Part shown: positions 58,809 to 64,000 of the stretch, piece by piece | Layout: the number at the start of each line of letters is the position of its first letter | Numbering within the stretch: position 1 is the stretch's first letter | Source: Palsa-459 sp035937595 | GTDB lineage: Bacteria > Actinomycetota > Acidimicrobiia > Acidimicrobiales > RAAP-2 | DNA: 64,000 bases | Assembly (NCBI GenBank): GCA_035937595.1 | Contig: DASZHS010000045.1 | Location: forward strand, 1-64,000 | Reading direction: 5' to 3' | Position numbers and translations under genes: made by a program | The notes under the pieces: model-generated | Told to the model about the DNA's origin: nothing | Databases searched by the model: none | The model's input: only the letters and a program-made list of their open reading frames with translations

Positions 58809-59876
58809 CTACGACGTGGCGCCGCCCGCGGCCGCCTCGGCGTCGGGCCGGCCGCCGACCGGGAGGAGCCCGGGTGCGGCCGGGCGGCGCTTGGTCACGC
58901 CGGCGGTCTTCGAGAAGACCTGCTTGCTGAGGCCGATGGCGACGATGAGCGCGACGCCCTCGAACACGTTCGGGACCCAGTTCGCGACGCCGGCGAGCGC
59001 GAGGCCGTACTTGCCGGTCGCCAGCATGAGGATGGCGAGGATCGTGCCCCACGCCGTGAACCGCTTGAGGCGGAACTGGGTCGCCCCGAGGAAGACGGCG
59101 GCGAACGCGGGTAAGAGGTAGGCGTCCCCGCTCCCCGGCGCGGCCGAGGCGTACTGGGCGGTGAGCACCAGCCCGGCGAACGCGCCCAGGATCCCGCCGA
59201 TCACGAGCGCCCCGCTCTGGATCAGCTTCACGCGGATGCCGGTGTTCCGCGCGACGTCGGGGTTGAGGCCGACGGCGTAGGTGTAGCGGCCCGTCGGCGT
59301 CTGGGTGAGCAGCGTGCCGATGACGACCGCGAGGATCCCGAGGTACAGGACCGGGATCGTGAAGTTCTGCCAGCTCGCGATCGCGAAGTAGGTGCCGAAC
59401 GAGCCGCTCAGCTGCGGCGGCCCGAGCGACGACTGGCTGCCGGCCACCGCGACGGCCAGCGCGTCGCAGATGAGCCACACCGCCAAGGTGCCGATGATCG
59501 AGGGGACCCGCAGCACCACCACGACGAACACGTTGACGAGACCGATCACCGCCCCGATGCCGAGCGTGAGCGCCACGACGGCCCAGATCGACAGGCCCGT
59601 GTTCTGGAAGAGCCACGCGCAGCAGACGCTCGTGAGCGAGATGTTGCCGGCGATCGACGCGTCGATCGCCCCCGCGGCCATCGGCACGAGGACGGCGAGC
59701 GCCGCGAGACCGGAGAGGGCGTTGAGGTTGAGGACCGCCCGGACGGTGTTCATCGTCGGGAACAGATCCGGCTTCCACACCGAGAACGCGACGATCATGA
59801 GGACCCAGACGTAGACGATGCCGATGCTGCTCGGCCCGAGGTTGCGCCGCAGGCGCGCGAGCGTCATCTCAGGCAC
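58809..59876 (-). CDS. ABC transporter permease, RbsC/branched-type
   Basis: A 355-residue membrane protein of the ribose/autoinducer-2-type permease family with about nine to ten hydrophobic helices. The stretch G-A-I-D-A-S-I-A-G-N-I-S-L-T at residues 69-82 corresponds to the family's G-x-D-L-S-V-G, and R-N-T-G-I-R-V is the cytoplasmic coupling loop that touches the ATPase. An ATG three codons in (59867) is an alternative start. The ATPase gene is not adjacent. Confidence 0.88.
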   Translation of the reverse strand: MPEMTLARLRRNLGPSSIGIVYVWVLMIVAFSVWKPDLFPTMNTVRAVLNLNALSGLAALAVLVPMAAGAIDASIAGNISLTSVCCAWLFQNTGLSIWAVVALTLGIGAVIGLVNVFVVVVLRVPSIIGTLAVWLICDALAVAVAGSQSSLGPPQLSGSFGTYFAIASWQNFTIPVLYLGILAVVIGTLLTQTPTGRYTYAVGLNPDVARNTGIRVKLIQSGALVIGGILGAFAGLVLTAQYASAAPGSGDAYLLPAFAAVFLGATQFRLKRFTAWGTILAILMLATGKYGLALAGVANWVPNVFEGVALIVAIGLSKQVFSKTAGVTKRRPAAPGLLPVGGRPDAEAAAGGATS

Positions 59877-59954
59877 CGTCGCAGCACCGCGTCACCGTAG
59901 AGCCCCCTGGTCCGATCCGCCGACGGCATCCCGTGCGCTCGATGGCCCCACGCA

Positions 59955-60000
59955 GCACGCGGGACGGGCCTCGGGAGATCCCGAGACCCGTCCCGCGTGC
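59955..60000 (-). terminator. strong hairpin between the binding-protein and permease genes
   Basis: Arms at 59955-59975 and 59980-60000 form a 21-bp stem with a 4-base loop. The single non-complementary position is C-A on the plus strand but G-U, and so paired, in the minus-strand transcript, indicating that it is selected in that orientation. There is no U tract. It probably lowers permease expression relative to the binding protein or protects its mRNA. Confidence 0.75.
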
Positions 60001-60020
60001 AGTGCGCAGTGAGGCTGCGG

Positions 60021-61133
60021 TTACTTCCAGAGCTTCTCGTACTGGGCGAGGTACCCCTTCACGAGGAAGTAGGGGTAGGTCACCTGCGAGGCCGTCGCCT
60101 GCGTCACGGCCCAGTCGCCGCCCGCGCCCTCGGAGGGCTTCACGGACATGTGGACCTCGTAGCGCGCCAGCGCGTCGATGAACTCGGCCATCGCGTCGGT
60201 GTTCGGGACGTTCATGATGCCGGCGATCGAGCCGCCCTTGAGGTAGCCGAGCGTCGTCGGGTCCGGCGTGTTGACGAGGATCTTCACGCTGCCGTGCCCT
60301 GCGCTCTTGAGCGCCTGGGGCAGGCCGGCCGCGTACGTCGGCTGCGAGGCGACGACGAAGTTGATGCTCGGGTCGGCGTTGATCTTCGCCACGACGTCGT
60401 TGATGACCTGGGACTGCGTGGCGGTCGCGGCCTCGTCGAGGTTCGTCTCGGGGCACGAGGGGCACAGCCGCGTGTTCTCGGCCACGAACGCGTTCTGCTC
60501 GAACGTGCTCGCCGGGAACGTCGTGCTGCCGATGAACAGCGAGTTGGACGTCGTGCCGTCGGTGCCGAGCACGAAGTCACCGAGCGCCTTGCCGGCCTTC
60601 GTGTAGCTGGGCTGCCCGTTGACGATCGCCACCACGCCGTTGCCGGCCGTGTCGGTCACGAAGCCGTTGATCACCGGGATGTGGGCCGACTTGAGCTGCG
60701 AGACCTGGCTCGAGAAGAGCACCTCGGGGAACCCGGTGCCCATGGCCGCGCTCGGATGGTTGTGGACGACCTGGGTCCACGCGTTGCCGATCGAGGAGGG
60801 CGTGAGGCCTCCGGCGATCTGGACGACCTTCCAGCCGAGCGCCTTCGCCGCGGCCGCGAGGGGCGAGACGAGGATCGCGCACTGCGGCACGCCGCAGACC
60901 ACGAAGTCGATGGTCTTGTGCTTCGGGATCGGCTTGGTGATCTTGACGCTGACCGGGATCTTGGTCGGCCGGATCTTGAGGGCCGCGAGGGCCTTCTGGG
61001 CCGCAGGAATCGCCGTGCGGTTGGCCTGGCTGGCCCCCGACGCCGAGACGTTGGCAAGCACGAGGCCCGCCGCCAGCGAGACCGATACGGCGGTCACGCC
61101 TACGAGCCGCTTGCCGCGGATGGTTGCTGACAC
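60021..61133 (-). CDS. periplasmic sugar-binding-type solute-binding protein
   Basis: A 370-residue exported protein. Signal peptide residues about 8-34 (V-S-L-A-A-G-L-V-L-A-N-V-S-A-S-G-A-S) with no lipobox cysteine, unusual for an actinobacterial ABC binding protein. The mature part has a type-1 periplasmic-binding-fold pattern, I-D-F-V-V-C-G-V-P-Q-C and a C-P-S-C pair near residue 225. A GTG start with AGGGGG upstream and a near-consensus promoter imply high expression. Followed by the permease gene; a small cyclic or branched ligand is likely but not shown. Confidence 0.86.
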   Translation of the reverse strand: MSATIRGKRLVGVTAVSVSLAAGLVLANVSASGASQANRTAIPAAQKALAALKIRPTKIPVSVKITKPIPKHKTIDFVVCGVPQCAILVSPLAAAAKALGWKVVQIAGGLTPSSIGNAWTQVVHNHPSAAMGTGFPEVLFSSQVSQLKSAHIPVINGFVTDTAGNGVVAIVNGQPSYTKAGKALGDFVLGTDGTTSNSLFIGSTTFPASTFEQNAFVAENTRLCPSCPETNLDEAATATQSQVINDVVAKINADPSINFVVASQPTYAAGLPQALKSAGHGSVKILVNTPDPTTLGYLKGGSIAGIMNVPNTDAMAEFIDALARYEVHMSVKPSEGAGGDWAVTQATASQVTYPYFLVKGYLAQYEKLWK

Positions 61134-61207
61134 GGTTCCCCCTACTGTTTGGTTCCAGGTGACGAACTGGGCTTGCTGGCACCGGGTCTCCGCTCGGCGC
61201 TGCGCCG

Positions 61208-61236
61208 AACCTAACTACTGTGGATGGTGCTGTCAA
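61208..61236 (-). promoter_or_regulatory. near-consensus promoter of the binding-protein gene
   Basis: On the minus strand TTGACA (61236-61231), a 17-base spacer, then TAGGTT (61213-61208), about 75 bases before the GTG. TCCACAGTA sits in the spacer and TTCCACC just upstream of the -35, so a repressor there would block RNA polymerase. Confidence 0.75.
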
Positions 61237-61245
61237 ATGGTGGAA

Positions 61246-61262
61246 GGTTATTAATCATCACC
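61246..61262. promoter_or_regulatory. 17-bp imperfect palindrome, possible operator
   Basis: GGTTATTAATCATCACC has dyad symmetry (12 of 16 paired positions) around an AT core and lies just upstream of the -35 box of the minus-strand promoter, in the divergent gap to the ligase gene. Confidence 0.4.
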
Positions 61263-61344
61263 GGCGAGGTGCTGTCGTTGCGACGAGATCACGCGACCGG
61301 TGGTTGCCGACGGCGAAGCCGAGCGAGGGCCAGCTCGCTCGGGA

Positions 61345-61380
61345 TTGACATGATGGGCTGAGCGTCCACATCGTGTGGAC
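61345..61380 (+). promoter_or_regulatory. promoter with perfect 17-bp palindrome before the third ligase gene
   Basis: TTGACA (61345-61350) and CATCGT (61369-61374, spacer 18) can form a promoter. GTCCACATCGTGTGGAC (61364-61380) is perfectly palindromic apart from the 3-base centre and covers the -10 box, the position of a repressor operator. Confidence 0.6.
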
Positions 61381-61399
61381 CGGCGATCGGGGAGCGGGC

Positions 61400-62962
61400 G
61401 TGGAACTCGGAGCGGACTTCCTCGGGCGGGTGGCGACGGCGCGCGCGGACCACCCCGCCATCGTCATGGGCGGAGCCGGCACCGTCGTCTCGTACCGCGA
61501 GCTCGCCGAGCGCTCCAACCAGCTCGCGAGGTTCCTCGCCAACGTCGGGCTGGCGCGCGGCGACGTGGTCGCGGTGCTCATGGAGAACCAGGTGGGCTTC
61601 TTCGAGACGGCCTGGGCCGCGCAGCGCTCCGGCCTGTACTACGCGGCGGTGAACTGGCACCTGAGCCCCGACGAGGTGGCGTACATCCTGTCGGACTGCG
61701 GCGCGCGCGTGCTCGTCACCTCGGTCGCCCAGGCCCCGCTCGTCGGCGCGCTCGAGGGACGCATGCCCGTCGTCGAGGTGGTGCTCTGCCGCGACGGCGT
61801 GCTCCCGCAGTCCACCCACGCCTGGGACGACGTCGAGCGGCTCGACGTCGCCGCGCTCGCCGACCCGACGGAGGGCTGCGAGCTGCTGTACTCGTCGGGG
61901 ACCACGGGACGGCCGAAGGCGGTCAAACGGCCGCTGCCCGAGGACGGCGGCCTCGTCCCCAACCACGAGGGCGCGCTCGCGTCCTATCGGACGACGTACG
62001 CCGCCGGTCCGTCGTCGCGCTACCTGTCGCCCGCCCCGCTGTACCACTCGGCCCCGCTGATGAGCTGCCTCGCGCTGCATCGCCTCGGCGCGACGGTCGT
62101 CGTCATGGAGCGGTTCGACGCCGAGGCGTGCCTGTCGCTCATCGAGCGCCACCGCGTCACCCACGGCCAGTTCGTCCCCACGATGTTCGTCCGCATGCTG
62201 AAGCTGCCCACCGCGACGCGCGACCGCTACGACGTCTCCAGCCTCGAGCTCGTCATCCACGCCTCCGCCCCCTGCCCCCTCGAGGTCAAGCGCCAGATGA
62301 TCGAGTGGTGGGGGCCGATCCTGCACGAGTACTACGGCGGCACCGAGGGGATGGGGACGACGACGATCGACTCGGTCGAGTGGCTCGCGCACCCCGGCTC
62401 GGTCGGGCGCCCCTCGGGGTGCACGATCCACATCGTCGGCGACGACGGCGCCGAGCTCGCCGTCGGGGAAACCGGGGTCGTCTACTTCGAGAGCACCCGG
62501 AGGTTCGAGTACCTGAACGACCCGGCGAAGACCGCCTCGATCACCGAGTCCCATGGGTGGCGGACCCTGGGCGACGTCGGTCGCCTCGACGCAGACGGGT
62601 ACCTGTACCTCACGGACCGGGCCACGTTCATGATCATCTCGGGTGGCGTGAACATCTACCCCCAGGAGATCGAGAACGTCCTCGTGATGCACCCGTCGGT
62701 CAGCGACGTCGCGGTCTTCGGGATCCCGAACGACGAGTTCGGCGAGGAGGTCAAGGCCGTCGTCCAGCCGGCGTCGGGCGTCGCCGCCGACGACGAGCTG
62801 CGCGCCGCGCTCGTGGCGTTCGCCCGCGAGCACCTGGCGGGGTTCAAGGTCCCGCGGTCGATCGACTTCGTCGACGAGCTGCCGCGCGACCCCGCCGGCA
62901 AGCTGTTCAAGCGCCACCTCCGGGACCCCTACTGGGCACGCCACGCGACCCAGCTCGTCTGA
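61400..62962 (+). CDS. acyl-CoA synthetase (AMP-forming), copy 3
   Basis: A 520-residue ANL-superfamily ligase: P-loop Y-S-S-G-T-T-G-R-P-K-A, A5 E-Y-Y-G-G-T-E, A7 R-T-L-G-D-V-G, A8 D-R-A-T-F-M-I-I-S-G-G-V-N-I-Y-P and A10 P-R-D-P-A-G-K-L with the lysine. It resembles fatty-acid or aromatic-acid CoA ligases. The GTG preceded by GGGGAG is chosen over an in-frame GTG nine codons upstream that lies inside the palindromic operator. Followed by the FAA hydrolase gene. Confidence 0.92.
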   Translation: MELGADFLGRVATARADHPAIVMGGAGTVVSYRELAERSNQLARFLANVGLARGDVVAVLMENQVGFFETAWAAQRSGLYYAAVNWHLSPDEVAYILSDCGARVLVTSVAQAPLVGALEGRMPVVEVVLCRDGVLPQSTHAWDDVERLDVAALADPTEGCELLYSSGTTGRPKAVKRPLPEDGGLVPNHEGALASYRTTYAAGPSSRYLSPAPLYHSAPLMSCLALHRLGATVVVMERFDAEACLSLIERHRVTHGQFVPTMFVRMLKLPTATRDRYDVSSLELVIHASAPCPLEVKRQMIEWWGPILHEYYGGTEGMGTTTIDSVEWLAHPGSVGRPSGCTIHIVGDDGAELAVGETGVVYFESTRRFEYLNDPAKTASITESHGWRTLGDVGRLDADGYLYLTDRATFMIISGGVNIYPQEIENVLVMHPSVSDVAVFGIPNDEFGEEVKAVVQPASGVAADDELRAALVAFAREHLAGFKVPRSIDFVDELPRDPAGKLFKRHLRDPYWARHATQLV

Positions 62963-63026
62963 CGGTCCGCCCGCCTCCCATGGCCACCGCCACCCGCGCC
63001 CCTCGGCGCCGTCGAAAGGCTCCCGC

Positions 63027-63857
63027 ATGCACCTCGTCCGCTACGTGACCCCCGAGGGCGGCGTCGCCGTCGGCGTGCGCGTCGACGAGGGCGTCGTGCC
63101 GAGCGGCTACGACGACATGCGCGCGCTCATCGCCGACGGGGACGCGGGCCTCGACGCCGCGCGCGCGAGCGTCGCGAAGGCGCGCCCCGTCGCCACGGCG
63201 CGGCTCCTCGCCCCGATCGACAACCCCGGCAAGATGCTCTTCTTGGGGATGACCTACGACGTCTTCCGCGAGGGCGTCCCGCCCGAGCAGGAGCCCTACG
63301 TCTACGCGAGGGTCCAGAGCTCGATCGCCGCGCCCGGCGAGCCGATCGTCCTCCCCGACGAGGAGGCCACCGTGCTCTACGAGGGCGAGCTCGTCGTCGT
63401 CATCGGCGCCCCGATGTTTCGCGTCGCCGCCGCCGACGCGATGCGGCACGTCTTCGGCTACACGCAGGCGAACGACGTGACCTGGACGCAGTGGGTGCAC
63501 GGCCCGGGGGGCACGACGAAGGTCGGCCCGCAGATCTGCCTCTCGAAGAACGCGGACACGTTCTGCCCGCTCGGGCCGGACATCGTGACGCCCGACGAGC
63601 TCGACCCCGTCGACCTTCCCTTCACGGTCACGGTGAACGAGGAGGTGCGCACGAGGTCCTCGACGGCGGGGCTCGCGTGGCCCATCGCAGAGATCCTCGC
63701 GTTCCTGTGCCGGGACATGACGCTGTGGCCCGGCGACCTCGTGTCCACGGGCACGTGCGAGGCGAAGGACCTCCTCGCCGGCGACACCGTCGTCGTCGAG
63801 TTCGACGGGCTCGGCCGCCTGGAGAACCCCGTCGTGGGCCGCTGGCAGCTCGGCTGA
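63027..63857 (+). CDS. fumarylacetoacetate hydrolase family protein
   Basis: A 276-residue FAH-fold enzyme. The metal ligands lie in Y-E-G-E-L-V-V-V-I-G (two glutamates) and Y-T-Q-A-N-D-V-T-W (aspartate), with K-N-A-D-T-F-C-P-L-G-P and G-D-L-V-S-T-G-T-C as further family signatures. Members cleave C-C bonds of diketo acids, decarboxylate oxaloacetate or hydrate dienoates. Here it probably acts on a ring-opened intermediate of the pathway; that is inference. It lies 64 bases behind the third ligase. Confidence 0.9.
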   Translation: MHLVRYVTPEGGVAVGVRVDEGVVPSGYDDMRALIADGDAGLDAARASVAKARPVATARLLAPIDNPGKMLFLGMTYDVFREGVPPEQEPYVYARVQSSIAAPGEPIVLPDEEATVLYEGELVVVIGAPMFRVAAADAMRHVFGYTQANDVTWTQWVHGPGGTTKVGPQICLSKNADTFCPLGPDIVTPDELDPVDLPFTVTVNEEVRTRSSTAGLAWPIAEILAFLCRDMTLWPGDLVSTGTCEAKDLLAGDTVVVEFDGLGRLENPVVGRWQLG

Positions 63858-63867
63858 CCGGCGCGAT

Positions 63868-64000
63868 CTAGCCGGCCGCGCCCCGGGTCGGCGGCGCGAG
63901 CGAGTTGACGCAGAACGCGCCGTCCTTCATGACGGCGAGCACGTTGCGGGCGGGGTCCTCGAGGACCGAGACGTCCTCGCTCGGGTCGTCGCGGGCGACG
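63868..64000 (-). CDS. amidohydrolase family protein, C-terminal part only
   Basis: The minus strand at the window edge encodes a 43-residue C-terminus with the pattern D-D-P-S-E-D-V-S-V-L-E-D-P-A-R-N-V-L-A-V-M-K-D-G, the closing strand of imidazolonepropionase-like amidohydrolases. The active site lies outside the window, so only the superfamily can be given. It converges on the FAA hydrolase gene with ten bases between the stops. Confidence 0.72.
   Translation of the reverse strand, partial: VARDDPSEDVSVLEDPARNVLAVMKDGAFCVNSLAPPTRGAAG

Noticed and set aside
1..64000. tRNA, rRNA, 4.5S RNA, tmRNA or riboswitch genes
   Set aside because: Reading the few intergenic gaps showed no cloverleaf, conserved rRNA or SRP RNA hairpin; ffh is present but its RNA is not adjacent.

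Overview
The window is very GC-rich, with strong GC bias at third codon positions, frequent GTG and TTG starts and many start/stop overlaps. The order of its housekeeping genes (DAK2-type kinase, recG, rsmD, coaD, SepIVA-like, DUF177, rpmF, plsX, acpP, rnc, mutM, smc, ftsY, ffh, rpsP, KH protein, rimM, trmD, rplS, DUF2469) is that of Actinomycetota. F420-type luciferase-like proteins, mycofactocin-type dehydrogenases and short TAnnnT boxes right before start codons fit a deep-branching actinobacterium such as Acidimicrobiia. That class assignment is inference. No rRNA, tRNA, CRISPR array or mobile element was recognised.

Region 1 (1-22.1 kb) is a conserved plus-strand block for DNA repair, lipid and CoA synthesis, RNA processing, chromosome segregation, the signal recognition particle and ribosome/tRNA maturation. 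It is interrupted only by two secreted repeat proteins, at 3.7-5.6 kb and 11.0-11.8 kb. The latter sits behind a near-consensus promoter.

Region 2 (22.1-40.5 kb) is mixed: a crotonase, a luciferase-like protein, an OafA-type acyltransferase, a GNAT enzyme with no standard start codon, a GGDEF-EAL protein, a HIT protein, endonuclease IV, fumarase, pterin dehydratase, HtpX, LemA, PspA, a purK-purE-ChbG operon, an F420-type oxidoreductase, a DsbA-like protein, a PAP2 phosphatase, a PD-(D/E)XK nuclease and two very small membrane-protein genes.

Region 3 (40.5-64 kb) is a catabolic island of short operons alternating in strand. It holds three mycofactocin-type SDRs, an atypical SDR lacking catalytic residues, an aldo/keto reductase, a cyclase-family hydrolase, a thiolase-like/DUF35 pair, an MmgE/PrpD protein, three acyl-CoA ligases, a B12-mutase large subunit without its cobalamin domain, a thiolase, a limonene-monooxygenase-like flavoprotein, a cupin, a SnoaL-like protein, an ABC permease with its binding protein, a fumarylacetoacetase-like hydrolase and the end of an amidohydrolase.

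Together, region 3 suggests uptake of a small, probably cyclic or branched substrate, followed by alcohol oxidation, flavin-dependent oxygenation, ring hydrolysis, CoA activation, carbon-carbon cleavage and carbon-skeleton rearrangement. The substrate cannot be read from sequence. No transcription regulator is encoded in this stretch, although several divergent promoter regions carry TCCA/TGGA inverted elements, including one perfect 17-bp palindrome.
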